A stretch of 64,000 nt of DNA from Cheiracanthium punctorium (GCA_038373885.1 JAWZYV010013552.1:372001-436000), one strand, 5' to 3'. Counted from the first letter of the stretch, positions 47,201-58,589 are shown. The notes: generated by a model not told the origin, from the letters alone. Made by a program: numbers and translations.

Positions 47201-47810
47201 AACACAGTAAAGGGTACGAATTTAGTTGAACAAACAAAAAAATTAATTACCTGTATATCCAAATAGACTCAAAACATAAAGAACACCATTAAAAAAATTT
47301 TTTAATTAATTTAAGGTGTCAAAAATTTTCAAAAGTAGACGAACTAGTAATAGTTCGTTGTCTTTTAAAACCAATTTGGTATTTCCCCCCCCCCTTTGAG
47401 GAGTATTATTAAATAAAATAAATGAACTCGAATTAAATAAACTCTCAATGTATTTGGTGCTTTCTTTTTACATCAGACATGAATTATTGATCACCTTCAT
47501 TATATATTAAATCTATAAACATGCTTTACCTCCCCCTTGATATGTTACTTTTGTGAATTACCGATTACGTGAAAGTAAAAATGTTAAAAACAAAAATGTT
47601 GTTCGAATTTCATACTATCTACCGATTCGTAATGACCACTCGAACTAAAAAATCTTATGGAAAGAAACTAACTGATTACAGATGGATGCCGGAATAAACG
47701 AAGATATAAGTAAATCTAAATAACTCAAAAAATCACATTTTTCGATCCTGAAAAATTCGTAATGAATAAGAAAAAAAAATTACTCCCATTTTAAAAAAAA
47801 ACTATCTCTT
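44291..47810. other. No recognisable gene; start of the putative first intron
   Basis: AT-rich, few repeats. It directly follows, in the transcription direction, the splice donor at 47812, so it would be intron if the exon is real. A C-run lies at 47385-47395. Confidence 0.4.
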
Positions 47811-47812
47811 AC

Positions 47813-47876
47813 CTTTGGTAGTAACCCATAGACAGACAAACAAAGCCAGTAGCTGGCATGATTTCTTCAAAATCAT
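47813..47876 (-). CDS. First coding exon: signal peptide of a secreted or membrane protein
   Basis: Minus-strand ATG at 47876-47874 opens 21 codons plus one base. They begin MILKK (basic n-region), have a hydrophobic core LLALFVCLWV (residues 9-18), then TTK, and run straight into ACCAAAG|GTAAGAG, a near-consensus splice donor (GT at 47812-47811). This is the usual anatomy of a secretory signal exon ended by a phase-1 intron, common before Ig, EGF or similar extracellular modules. An ATG-AGA-TGA mini-uORF starts 5 nt upstream and its stop overlaps the main ATG, so initiation may be tuned. A GC-richer block lies upstream. Later exons were not found in the window, so the protein cannot be named. 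The alternative is a chance ORF with a donor. Confidence 0.5.
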
Positions 47877-48540
47877 CTCATCAAGTTCCGTCTAACTTAG
47901 AACTCGGCCACCTTCGATTAAAAACTCTCAGATCGAATCCACTGGTCGAGGAAGGATCTCTCTCTTTTTAATCGGTTTATAATCCCAGTAGCATATTCGT
48001 GGAGGGGAGGGGGCGGGGGATCCTCTCTCTTTTTTTTTTTTATAAACTCTTATCTCTCTTTTCCCTACTGTGTAAAGAGGTGGGGAGTCACAAGCACACA
48101 CAACACACTTAAAAGATTTCCGAAGAGAGAAGCAAGCAGCGCTCAGCTCAGTGGCGAACGCTCCAGCTCGCCACTTGCCATGGCGGTGTTGGTCGTATAG
48201 AAGCACCTCTGCATCTTTTTCACAGTGGATTCCGCGAGAAGGGGAAAAATTATTTTGCCTCCGTTTTCCTCGCTATCTGCGGAGACGAGGTCGTAGAGTC
48301 ATCACTTCGCTCAGATTGTTAATCCCATTTTTTTTATTTCTCTCCTCCTGCGTTTGTTGCCTTTTTTTCCCCGTTTTGTTGTTGTTTTTTTTCCTCGGAG
48401 CGAAAGGACAGACGGACGCACACTATAACAGATGTCGCACTTCGGGGTAACCCCTGGCCGCAGTCTCCCGAGCCTCAGCCGCAGCGCGAGCGCCTGCTGC
48501 CATCTGTCGGTCGCTTTCCAAACTAATAGCGCCTCTCGTG
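47877..48540 (-). promoter_or_regulatory. Putative promoter and 5' UTR of the signal-peptide gene
   Basis: This is the GC-richest, CpG-rich unique block of the window (for example GCCGCAGCGCGAGCGCC near 48479), next to the start codon and otherwise surrounded by AT-rich DNA. On the minus strand TTTATAAAAAAA near 48050-48039 and GGATTATAAACC near 47987-47976 are TATA-like. Several upstream ATGs exist, including one starting a 92-codon ORF at 48206. The transcription start is not determined. Confidence 0.45.
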
Positions 48541-49489
48541 GAAATATTTCCGGATGAGTATCGGCTTATGTTAAATGTTTTCTTTTTTTACAGTAATTCC
48601 GTTTTACAAATGCGTCGGCGTAGAGGATTTTACAAAACTTTAAAAAGAAACTAAGTAATTAAGCAATCTTCATCTTAAACCAACTTTTCTAAATAGAAAA
48701 TTACAGAGCTTTTCTTTTATGATTCACTGCATTAATCATAATTAATAACAAAACAAATTTTAAGTTACCTGGAACTCTACAAGCCGTAAATTGTAATATA
48801 TATTTGTTCATAATATTTTTATCATCGCAAATTTTACTATTAAAATTTTACAATTGATCTATTTAATTCTGACACTATACAAAGGGGGAAAATGGGGAGA
48901 AAGAAACTAAGGGATTACAGAAAAATAATACTTTTGTTATGAAATTCTCAGCTTCACAAAATAAATGCAATGTTTGCGTTTTGGACATTCTCCAATCGCT
49001 CTCAAAAATTTTTGAAATGCAAATCAAAATTTCTACGTTGGTTTTTCAAATGTGAACTTCGTGGTCAAAAAAAAAAAAATCGTTCAAAACAGTTTATATA
49101 TCTTTAAAAATATCTAATGGGTATCCTATTTATTCAAAAAATCCGTATCTTAAAACAGTAAAAGTAAGTAAATAAACAAAAATAAAAATATTTACACACA
49201 CCCCACTTGGTGAAAACCTTTCAACATCAAAATTTATCTGATAATTATTAATAGAGAATATATGAATTGCGCACAGTTCTTTAAAAGGTATATAAATTTA
49301 TTATTGTCAACTTTAAAACTTTTGTTAGCAACTTTATATTGCCTGTTATTGCTTCAAGTAGAAAAAACACAAATAGGTATAGATTTTCTAGGACTTCTTT
49401 GAATTTATTAAGCTTCAAAATATGGAATCTATTGTTACTTCCATGCGACATTAATACTGAATCTATTTCCTTCGTTCTATCATTGATAT
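48541..49489. other. No recognisable gene
   Basis: AT-rich. Region upstream of the putative promoter. An A-run lies at 49068-49079. Confidence 0.5.
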
Positions 49490-49513
49490 AAATATATATA
49501 TATATATATATAG
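49490..49513. repeat. (TA)n microsatellite
   Basis: Short TA run, AATATATATATATATATATAG type. Confidence 0.85.
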
Positions 49514-49618
49514 ATTTATATTTCAAAAACTGACTGAACGAGACAATATTTTGAAAAAAAGTATTGACTTCTAAAAACGGCCGATATATTTGAGTTATTT
49601 ATGAAATATATTTATTTA

Positions 49619-50144
49619 CAGTCAACTCGCGATACTCAAAGTTTAAGGGACCAGCCAAATACTCCGAGTCATCATACGTTCGAATTACTGCTGTTTGCCC
49701 TCTTTCCCGATTTTCATACAAAAGTTTAAATTTTTGCGTGCAATAAATAGTGGTTAGTTGACCACTTAGTGTAAGAAAAAAATGCATTGTTAGTGCCTTA
49801 AATGATAAAAACATTCACGGAAAGTTTCTTCTCCATTGTGAAACCCTATTTCGTCACCCGGGCGGAGAAGATATCTTTTTTTTTACCGCGAAATAAGTTG
49901 AATGTTAAGAAATACGTAGTTTTAAGAGAAGAAAAAAAAATAATCCTAATTTTTTTGTTTGTTTGTTTAATTCTATGGGTTATCCGAGCGTGAAATAAAA
50001 TCAAAACTTTAGGCTTAAAGGGGAATACTTTGAGTTATCGGGAAATTTTGTGTTGAAAATATTAAATTGTAGCGGGATTTCATGAAAATTTCGACTTAAA
50101 CGAATATTTGACTTGCGAAACTTCGAGTTATCGAGAGTTTTCTG
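49619..50144. mobile_element. Pogo/Tigger-like non-autonomous element, 526 bp
   Basis: TA on both sides (49617-49618 and 50145-50146). The left end CAGTCAACTCGCGATACTC pairs with TCGAGTTATCGAGAGTTTTC (tail TG) at the right. CAGT..ACTCTCGATAACTCGAA termini are typical of pogo/Tigger. Additional ACTTTGAGTTATCGG motifs lie inside. No transposase is recognisable. Confidence 0.75.
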
Positions 50145-50308
50145 TACATCATTCCAATATTGGATTTTAGTACTTTTATTGTAACGTAATTTTAAAATAT
50201 TTTCAGTTTTTCAAGTTCCTTTCACCTAATGACCATACGCTCCCTTTTGAACGAGACAGTCCAGGTTTTAGTGAGCTTGTCCAGCTGTCCCATAGCACTG
50301 GTCGAAAC

Positions 50309-50637
50309 TAGCGATGGGCACTATAACCAATTAGAAAATGCATTCGAGATAATCGATTTTTCAAAATCGATTTGATCGCTCAACACATAGTATTCGTCAT
50401 CGCAAATTTCTATTTTAATCAAAAAAAAGAAATAATAATCCTATTTGAATAGAGAAAATTGCGAATACTATTCAAATAGTGAAACCTTAAATACTATTCA
50501 AATAGAAGTTGCAAATACTAATCGAATAGTAAAAATCGCGAATATTCATTGTTCCTTCAATCGATTATTGATTCGATTCGAATATTAGTAGTAATAGTAG
50601 TAGTCGATTAAAGAAATCAGTCGATGGCTCATCATTA
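50309..50637. mobile_element. hAT-type MITE family 2, copy 2
   Basis: Perfect 8-bp duplication GTCGAAAC at 50301-50308 and 50638-50645. Ends TAGCGATGGGCAC and GGCTCATCATTA. The interior has repeated CGAATACTATTCAAATAG and AATCGATT words, as in the 27.8 kb copy. Confidence 0.8.
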
Positions 50638-50839
50638 GTCGAAACATCCCGTTTTTAGAAAGAGGGCAACAGTTTAAAAAGAAAACGTAGAAAAAGAAAG
50701 AAAACAGGGACGCAAAAGATCTAAAAATCTTGCGATGGTAGCGCCTAGTAGCGTTTAGTTATAAATGTTTTATAATTCTTAATTTGAAAAGGTCCTTCCC
50801 TTGTGAATAAAGCATGGATTAGCAGGGGAAAAAACAGTT

Positions 50840-51570
50840 GAAAGTTTCAGTTCTTAAAGCCAAATGGTACTTACGAAAATGCATTTTCAGAATTCATACT
50901 AAGTGTTTCACTTTCATTTTAAAATGATCATGGTTCCTTTTTCCTTGAGTACTCGCACTACTATTACCTAAAGATTAGTATCTGTCTTGTTTTAGTGAAA
51001 AATATGTTCCGTAAAATTTAAAGATACTTAAGAAAGTAAATTTTCAAAATTCGTGTAAAAGAACTTAATTTTGATTTTAAAGTCAACGTGCTCTTTTCCT
51101 CATGAATACACGTACTATTACCTAAAAAGTAATATCTGGGTTTTATTTATTGAAAAATATGTTACCTAAAAAGTAGAGATACTATTATAAATGTAAATTT
51201 TCAAAATCCGTGCTAAGAATTACATTTTCATTTTAAAATCAACACGCTATTTTTCCCCCCTTGAATGAACGTACTCTTACCTAAAAAGTAGTATCTGTCC
51301 TGCTACTTTTACCTACTACCTATATCTTCACTTTGTACTGTTTTGTTGAAAAATATGTTATCTGAAAATTAGAGATACTCGTGAAAGTAAATTTTCAAAA
51401 TCGTAAGAAATTCATTCGCATTTTAAAATCAACTTGAGGTTTTTATTTTATTTTTTTTCCCGTTTCTTTTTCTTTGAATTCACATACTTTTACCTAAAAA
51501 AATAGTAGCTGTCCTGTTTTGAGAGAAAATATGTTACCTAAAATTTAGAGAAATCAATAAATGTTCTTTT
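50840..51570 (+). repeat. Tandem repeat, four ~156-190-bp units
   Basis: Units start near 50915, 51073, 51229 and 51419 at CATTTTAAAATCAACRYG. TACTATTACCTAAAAAGTA, TATCTGTCCTG and GAAAAATATGTTACCTAAAA follow, then GTAAATTTTCAAAATCCGT. Non-coding satellite-like array; unit 3 carries a small extra duplication (CTACTTTTACCTACTACC). Confidence 0.7.
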
Positions 51571-52110
51571 TGAGAGGAAAAATAAATAAATGGTCATATT
51601 TTATTTACCCTACTTTGTATCAGAGAATGCCTGTAAATCTCCTTTTACATTGCGGGGAGTTCTTCGGTTGGAAAGAAAACTTACCGGCGTTGACAGCGTC
51701 AGCTTAAATACTCGTCTTTAATTCCATCCTATTGCAAGTTCTATATGAATGATCCGGTATTAAACAAAATAATGCATTTACTATTTTTAATTATTGAAAT
51801 AAATTTTTAATTACGTGGTAAAAGATTGTTATCTGCTGACAGGTGTTGCCAGTTTAGAGTGTACCTCTCTCTCAAAATGTAGAGACTTTTCTTTTTATTT
51901 GAGCGCTAATTTTCTATTAAGGGATTAGTGACAATTTTAGCAAATTTTCGCTTTGATTTAGAGACTTTAAATGAATTGAGTTTTTTTTAAACTTTAGAAC
52001 CATTAATAACATTTAGTATCATTTAAAAGTTTAAAAAAAAATCTATCTATAAAATACTTTCTTTAAAGTATTACAAATGTGAATCTTATTTTAGGGACAG
52101 CTTGTTATTC
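51571..52110. other. No recognisable gene
   Basis: AT-rich spacer. Confidence 0.5.
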
Positions 52111-52746
52111 TTCGTAAATGTACCATGTAAGGAAAGCGTTGTAATCATGAAAAAATTTGACTTTGAGATTTTGATGTTTTGACAAGTTTTGGGATCTTCT
52201 GAAATCCTTTTTGCTATTTTTGAGGTAATGTGTGTAATGGATGCATGTGTGTATGTGTGTGAATGCGATAGCTCCTAAACGGTGCATTCGATTGAGCTCA
52301 AATTTGATACATATATTATAGATCATCCTCGCAATACTGGTATTGATTTTGATGGATATAGGACTTTTAGTTCGTTATTTTTTTTTTAAACACAGGGCTA
52401 CAAAAAAAAATTTTTTTATTACTGTCTATGGAAGGAAATTCTTGAAAATGCGCAAGTGTCTAAAAAGTACATTCGATTAAGCGCAAATTGAATATGTATA
52501 TTATAGGTTACGGTCATATAACCTTCATAGATTTTGGTATATGTAAAATTGATAGTTTGTTTACAGTATTGAAAAAAAAAAAATTCTTATACAGTACAGT
52601 CTACGGATGCAAACCCTTTAAAAGTATGATATTGTCTAAATGGTGCATTAGAATAAATACTAATTAGGTAGGTATATTATAAGTCATACAACCTGCATAG
52701 ATTTTCGTGTGTGTAATCATGTCTTATTATTTTTGTACAAGGCTAC

Positions 52747-53032
52747 TGTACACACGTCAGCTCAGGCACAACTCTAAAAACTTTGAATGAATAAAGTGGA
52801 CTGTATATTAAAAATACTCTTTATTTTAATCTGGATTTAACAATTTTTGCTGCAGCGTGTATATATCTCGTAACGCCACAGCACACATTTGCCTCTCAAG
52901 GCATCTCGTGCACGGTCTCGTACCGTTCTGCCCGGGGGAAGCGAGAATGCAGAGCTGGCCCTCCGCTGCTAACCACTTGAGAGCCACTTCAAAAGATTTA
53001 AGACAGATGCTGCAGACAGAGGCGCTCAAACA
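52747..53032 (-). repeat. BEL/Pao LTR (3' LTR in element orientation)
   Basis: Plus-strand limits TGTACACACG and CGCTCAAACA, that is TGTTTGAGCG..CGTGTGTACA on the element strand. An AATAAA signal lies at 52820-52825 on the minus strand. The 60-90-codon ORFs across the LTR are spurious. Confidence 0.9.
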
Positions 53033-53042
53033 TCCTCCCCCC
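53033..53042 (-). promoter_or_regulatory. BEL/Pao polypurine tract
   Basis: GGGGGGAGGA on the element strand, directly abutting the 3' LTR, as expected for the plus-strand primer of LTR retroelements. Confidence 0.8.
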
Positions 53043-53191
53043 GTTGAAATTATACAAATTTCAACAATATTTAAAAACATGTAATCTACATTCACAAATT
53101 AAAAAAATATGTATATATATAGTACATAACAGCAAGTACAAAAAAAAGTATACAAAGCAAATTTATACACCTAGTTCTACAATCGAAAAAT

Positions 53192-56100
53192 TTAATCACT
53201 TTCCATAGGAAGAATGCATATGTCTCTGACGTTCCTTTTAAATAGTTTACCATTGGGTAACTTAACATTTACTACTCGAACGTGTTTATCCTTTCCAAAA
53301 AATATTTCTGCAATTCTTCCTGTTAACCATTTTGTGTTGGGCATATTCTCATCTTTAATCAACACTAACGAACCCGTTTTTACATTATTTTTTGCAAATC
53401 GCCACTTATGGCGTTGCTGTAGGTTATTTAAATAATCTCTTTTCCATAACCTCCAAATTTGTTGGCTGTATTTTGTAATTTTCTGCCATTTAGAAAGTCT
53501 GTTATCCGACAAATCAGCCAATTGTGGCTCAATAATTGAGTTTAATGGCCTCCCAATGAGAAAATGGCCTGGTGATAATGTTTCAAAATTATCAAAATCT
53601 GATGATAAAGGGGTAAGAGGTCTCGAATTTAAAACACTTTCAATTTCTAAAATGATCGTGAGAAATTCCTCTAAAGTTAAATGTGCATTACCGATAACTC
53701 GTTTTAAGTGGAATTTAAAACTCTTAACTCCGGCCTCCCAAAGACCGCCAAAGTTTGGTGATTTTGGAGGTATGAACTGCCAGTCTATGCTTTCACTAGA
53801 AAGAAAATTTGCCAAAGTTTCGTCTGGATGCCTCACCATATTATGTAACTTTTTGAGTTCCATGCTCGCACCTACAAAATTAGTAGCATTGTCACTAAAT
53901 AATTTTGAGCACTTTCCTCTTCGACTGAAAAAGCGCTTCAAGCATGAAATAAATGCATCAGAAGTAAGATCTGTTACAAAATCAAGATGAATTGCTTTGG
54001 TGCATAAACAAACAAAAATGCATACATACACTTTGTTCAGTTTCCCCTTTCTCTGATTTTTGAATTTAATATAGAACGGCCCGCAATAATCGGTACCGAC
54101 ATTGCAAAATGGGAAAGACTGAACAACTCTTTCTCTGGGCAAATCCCCCATAATTTGTTTCTCTAACACAGGTTTATTTTTGAAACATGTGATACACTGA
54201 AATACAATTTTTCTACAAACATTTCTACCATTTATGACCCAAAACTTACGTCTAACATGATATAATAAGGCATTAGGACCTACATGAAAATATTTCAAAT
54301 GGTAATATCTTACAATAATTGTTGTAAGAGGATGTTTGTCCGAAAGGATCATTGGATGTTTTTGAGATGAACTGAGGTCGGAATGCTTTAATCGACCTCC
54401 GACACATAATATTTCATTTTCATCTAAGAAACAATTTAACGATTTTACCTTGCTATTATTAGGAATAGCAGCACCTCTCTTCAGGTTTTTTATTTCTTCT
54501 GAAAACTCACCTTTTTGTGCTTGTGTAATTAGATACATTTCCGCTCTTTTCACCTCCTTGGGAGTAAGGTGACCTGAGATCTTATCTTTAGCTTTAGCAT
54601 TATGTATAAATCTAAATATATAACATAAAATACGAATGATGGTTAAATAATTATTACTCAATGCAAGGATATCATTAATAATAGAATTATGATTAAAATT
54701 TGTAAGGGTAATATGAGGATTGTCGCTTTCACAATTGCCCGTTTTTTTCAGTTCAACAGAGTCACCACATACTGAGATTGGAATTTCAGGATTGGGATAT
54801 TCTCCCTGACTCAGAAACGTTGGTCCCTCGAACCACAGATCATTTTTCACTAGTGTCTCTGGATTCATCCCTCTTGAAATGAGATCTGCGGGATTGTTTC
54901 CGGAAGATACATGACGCCATTGTTGAACGCTTGTTAACTCCTGTATTACCGCTATACGATTTGCGACAAATGTTTTTAGAAGATATGGCTCTTTCTGTAT
55001 CCAGGAAAGGACAATCATTGAGTCAGTCCAGAGAAAGATATCTACTGTCTTAAGTTGTAAGGAACTCGTCACTTTAGTCATCAGTTTTGCGAGAAGGACG
55101 GCAGCAGAAAGTTCGAGTCTGGGCACTGTTATTCGCTTAAGAGGTGATACTCGTGATTTGCTGCAGACCAAATTCACCTCGGAATCTCCTCGATCTGACG
55201 TGGATCTGCAGTAAATAACACATCCGTACGCATTCTCGGACGCATCCGCGAAACCGTGAAGTTGAATATGAACTGATTTTTGCATTATAATGCATCGATT
55301 AACACTTACACTATTTAGTAATGGCAAAGACTGAATGAAGTTTTCCCACTGTTTTGCCTCCGTTTCAGGAAGCGGATCGCTCCAGTCCAATTTCAAACAC
55401 CACAGCCTCTGTAAGAATATTTTGGCTGCTGTTATTACAGGACCCAATAGTCCTAGGGGATCGAAAATTCTGGCAATTGTTGAAAGCACAGATCTCTTTG
55501 TTGGCGGAACCGAGTTCTCTATCTGTATTTGAAAGGTAAACTGGTCGGTGATGGGCTTCCATGAAACTCCTAAGGCCTTTGTTTCATCTTGAAAACTGTA
55601 ACTACTGTCACAGTCTGTTTTTAGCTCTGGAGAGCTACTACACCACTTGTGTAATGTGAAACCTCCACTGTTGAGAGCTTTTATTAACTCTGATTGTAAT
55701 GCTTTAGTGTCACTCAGGGTGTCTGCGCCACTGAGGACATCATCAATATAGTAGTCTCTCTCTATGACTGGAGAGGCTAAGGGAAAGTTTTGTTGTTCAT
55801 CTCTGGCTAATTGTTGAAGAACTCTTGTAGCGAGGTAAGGTGCACTCACTGTACCGTAGGTAACAGTGTTGAGCTCGTAAGTCTTAACTGGTTCATTCAC
55901 TCCCTCCCTCCAAAGTATTCTCTGAAGTTTAGTTTGACTCGGGTCAATTAAAATCATCCTATACATCTGCTTTATATCAGCTACAAATGCATAAATATGC
56001 TTACGAAATCTAATCATTATCTTAAATAGGTCATCCTGAACAACCCCACCATTGTACTGTAAAGAGTTAAGCGAATTCCCTGATGTTGTCTGCGAGGAAG

Positions 56101-58381
56101 CGTTAAATACTACACGAAGTTTTGTAGTACTTTTATCTGGGCGATAGACTCCTAGATGCGGTATATAATATGTTCCTACTTCTTCCTCACATTCCGAAAT
56201 CTCTTTCATGTGCCCTAATGTTTCATATTCCCGCAAAAATTCTTTGTATAATGATAAATAATCAGGCTCTTTTACAAGGCGACTCCACAACGAATTTAAT
56301 TTCTTGAGGGCTATATTTTTAGATTTCCCTAAACAATTTGGATCCTCTTTTAGCGGCATTTTTACTATGTATCTACCTCTACTATCTCGTTTAACGTTTT
56401 TCTCAAAATGATTTTCGCAAATTATTGTCTCTTTGTTTTTAGGTATCTCAATCTGCACGTTCTCTATTTCCCAAAATTTCTCTATGGTTTTGGTTAGGGC
56501 AATATTATCTTGAATAAAGCCGCAATGGACCCTATCCGGCGTTTCAGTGGGTACGCTTCCACTTGCCACAAAACCAAAAACAGTATTTTGAAAGATTAAA
56601 TTACTGTTAGTCGGACAAATTTGACCAGGTCGCAACAATTCGTAGAAGATTTCTGCGCTCAAAAGTAAATGTATGCGACTTGGTTTGTTAAAGTGTTCAT
56701 CTGCCAGGTTTACATATTTTAACTCGGGTATATTTATCTCAAACGTTTTTGACGGCATGAAATCAGTAATCTTGGATACTATCAAAAAATCTAATTCTTT
56801 CTCGTAATTTCCCTCAGTGTTGGAAATCGTCGCTTTAACTACAGATTTAATTGTTGTGCAGGTATCGCCAATTCCACAAACTGTTAAATTAGTTTTTTCT
56901 CTTTTTAAATTAAGGCTGTTAGCACAATCTGAAGTCATGTAGTTATTCATTGCCCCTTGATCCAAAATCGCACGCACTCTAAAATTATTACCAACGTTAT
57001 CTCTCACTAAGCAAGTGGCAGTGCTAAGGAGCGTTGTTTTTGATCTATTTATTACTCGCGAGGAGAGCACCGATGTGTTTATATTAGATTCGACGCTAGC
57101 CAAGGATGCTGGCTGGAATGTTGGTGCCTCCGCACTCAAAGTACTCTCTCTTGTACCTCTTGTAATAGGGGGGGAAACCAAATCGGGGTTATTGGCCGCG
57201 CTCTCTTGTCGCAAAAACTCACCGCTTTTCGGGAAATGTAATGAGTAGTGATGTCTTTTATTTTTTCCATCTCTTTTGCACAAAGAACAAGAAAATTTTG
57301 ATTTGCAATTATTAATTAAATGTTTTCCAAGACAGCAAAAGCAATAATTATTTTTCTTAACTATTTCTACTCTCTCAGAAACAGGCAAGGCCATATAATT
57401 TTTGCATTTATATAAGGGGTGATTTTCATAACAAAGGCAACACTTTGAACTCTTACTCTCAGCTAAAAATACTCTAGACACATTTCTCGAATTAGAGGAT
57501 TTTTGATTAAAACCTTCCGTTAAAAGTTTTCCCCGTGACACAAAAAATAGATCTGCTTCTTTTCCCAATGTTATGGGATCAAACCATGTATCTGCCTGCC
57601 TAACACTGATATGAGACGCTGTTTCTTTGTCTAATGTTTGAAACAACTTGTCTGATATAATTAATTGCTTTAATTTCTCAAAATCAGACACCTCTCTTAA
57701 TTTTAAGTAATAATCAAAGCTAGTTGTCAAACGAGATGCAAATTGTACATGGGTTTCATTTGCCTGCCTAGTAGTTTTTCTGAATTGCTCCAAACATGAC
57801 TGGGCGGTTGGTTCGAACTCTCTTAATACGATTTTTTTCACTTTATCATAATCATTTAACTCATTATCTCTTATGTAAGAAATTATGTTTGAAGCTCTCT
57901 CACCTAGTAAATTCAAAAGTATCTCCGCCTTAAGTACATCGGGTACGCTCTTTGTAACAAAGGATCTTTCTAAAGAAGTAAAAAACAGACCCCATCCTTC
58001 TGGTCGACTCGGGATTTTAATCGTTAGAGTTCTTATACTTTTTATTAGCGAATCTAATGAATCATATCTCTCAACTTTATTTTCTGATTCGTCGCTAGTT
58101 TTTGGAACTGTTTTTGGAATTGTTTGCAAGCGTGACAGTTCTAACTCAGCTTTCGCTCTCTCTAATTTAGTTTGTTCTAATTGTAATTCTAACTGTGATT
58201 CTGCTTTCCGGTCCTCAATTATCCCCTCTAAGAGACCTGATACAAATTCTGGTTCATTTTTGAATTTATCAGTATCCTTTATAATATTAATAAGCTCTGT
58301 CGTTGTCATTTTCTCTGTTATTTCCTCTCCTAACTCTATCGCAGCGAGCTGCAAATCAGCTTTTCTCGCGTTTTTGAACAT
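53192..58381 (-). CDS. BEL/Pao gag-pol polyprotein, 1729 aa, intact
   Basis: Single ORF, no stops. Gag-like region ~120-290, preceded by a charged coiled-coil-like stretch (55-85). Cys/His knuckles follow at 314-368 (CFCCLGKHLINNC at 347-359). Aspartic protease AILDQGA, Asp474. Reverse transcriptase: ADIKQMY with Asp802, and YIDD at 878-881. RNase H: Asp1046 (FADAS), Glu1090, Asp1120 and Asp1166. Integrase: zinc motif His1361/His1366/Cys1396/Cys1399; catalytic core Asp1431 (TDYCGPF), Asp1497 (FSDNATNF), Glu1549 (GGLWEAGVK). The C-terminal ~100 residues resemble the domain ending Pao integrases (DUF5641-type). All catalytic residues are present, so it is likely functional. Minus-strand ATG at 58381 is the first in frame. 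No separate gag stop or frameshift signal, as is common for BEL/Pao. Confidence 0.95.
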   Translation of the reverse strand: MFKNARKADLQLAAIELGEEITEKMTTTELINIIKDTDKFKNEPEFVSGLLEGIIEDRKAESQLELQLEQTKLERAKAELELSRLQTIPKTVPKTSDESENKVERYDSLDSLIKSIRTLTIKIPSRPEGWGLFFTSLERSFVTKSVPDVLKAEILLNLLGERASNIISYIRDNELNDYDKVKKIVLREFEPTAQSCLEQFRKTTRQANETHVQFASRLTTSFDYYLKLREVSDFEKLKQLIISDKLFQTLDKETASHISVRQADTWFDPITLGKEADLFFVSRGKLLTEGFNQKSSNSRNVSRVFLAESKSSKCCLCYENHPLYKCKNYMALPVSERVEIVKKNNYCFCCLGKHLINNCKSKFSCSLCKRDGKNKRHHYSLHFPKSGEFLRQESAANNPDLVSPPITRGTRESTLSAEAPTFQPASLASVESNINTSVLSSRVINRSKTTLLSTATCLVRDNVGNNFRVRAILDQGAMNNYMTSDCANSLNLKREKTNLTVCGIGDTCTTIKSVVKATISNTEGNYEKELDFLIVSKITDFMPSKTFEINIPELKYVNLADEHFNKPSRIHLLLSAEIFYELLRPGQICPTNSNLIFQNTVFGFVASGSVPTETPDRVHCGFIQDNIALTKTIEKFWEIENVQIEIPKNKETIICENHFEKNVKRDSRGRYIVKMPLKEDPNCLGKSKNIALKKLNSLWSRLVKEPDYLSLYKEFLREYETLGHMKEISECEEEVGTYYIPHLGVYRPDKSTTKLRVVFNASSQTTSGNSLNSLQYNGGVVQDDLFKIMIRFRKHIYAFVADIKQMYRMILIDPSQTKLQRILWREGVNEPVKTYELNTVTYGTVSAPYLATRVLQQLARDEQQNFPLASPVIERDYYIDDVLSGADTLSDTKALQSELIKALNSGGFTLHKWCSSSPELKTDCDSSYSFQDETKALGVSWKPITDQFTFQIQIENSVPPTKRSVLSTIARIFDPLGLLGPVITAAKIFLQRLWCLKLDWSDPLPETEAKQWENFIQSLPLLNSVSVNRCIIMQKSVHIQLHGFADASENAYGCVIYCRSTSDRGDSEVNLVCSKSRVSPLKRITVPRLELSAAVLLAKLMTKVTSSLQLKTVDIFLWTDSMIVLSWIQKEPYLLKTFVANRIAVIQELTSVQQWRHVSSGNNPADLISRGMNPETLVKNDLWFEGPTFLSQGEYPNPEIPISVCGDSVELKKTGNCESDNPHITLTNFNHNSIINDILALSNNYLTIIRILCYIFRFIHNAKAKDKISGHLTPKEVKRAEMYLITQAQKGEFSEEIKNLKRGAAIPNNSKVKSLNCFLDENEILCVGGRLKHSDLSSSQKHPMILSDKHPLTTIIVRYYHLKYFHVGPNALLYHVRRKFWVINGRNVCRKIVFQCITCFKNKPVLEKQIMGDLPRERVVQSFPFCNVGTDYCGPFYIKFKNQRKGKLNKVYVCIFVCLCTKAIHLDFVTDLTSDAFISCLKRFFSRRGKCSKLFSDNATNFVGASMELKKLHNMVRHPDETLANFLSSESIDWQFIPPKSPNFGGLWEAGVKSFKFHLKRVIGNAHLTLEEFLTIILEIESVLNSRPLTPLSSDFDNFETLSPGHFLIGRPLNSIIEPQLADLSDNRLSKWQKITKYSQQIWRLWKRDYLNNLQQRHKWRFAKNNVKTGSLVLIKDENMPNTKWLTGRIAEIFFGKDKHVRVVNVKLPNGKLFKRNVRDICILPMESD

Positions 58382-58589
58382 TTTTATAACAAACTCAATA
58401 ACTAATTTCTAACTCAAAACAATGATAAAAATAAATTCAATTAAAGGCTAAACACAACTCTTAACTCTAAAGAATAATAACACAAATTATCTCAAGGGAG
58501 TAAATGACCAGAAAAGCTCAGCACCTACTTCGTCACTTGTTACACAAACAAAGGAACTTCATTTATATCCATAAGGCACCGGAACCGTC

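Noticed and set aside
47928..48206. 92-codon minus ORF in the promoter block
   Set aside because: No signal peptide, domain or splice signals; it ends before the signal-peptide start codon and looks like an upstream ORF in a 5' UTR.
52826..53095. 60-90-codon ORFs in the LTRs (both strands, both LTRs)
   Set aside because: They lie within the LTR, recur identically because the LTRs are identical, and have no domain.
55335..58412. Plus-strand ORFs across the BEL/Pao polyprotein
   Set aside because: Antisense shadows of the 1729-codon minus ORF.
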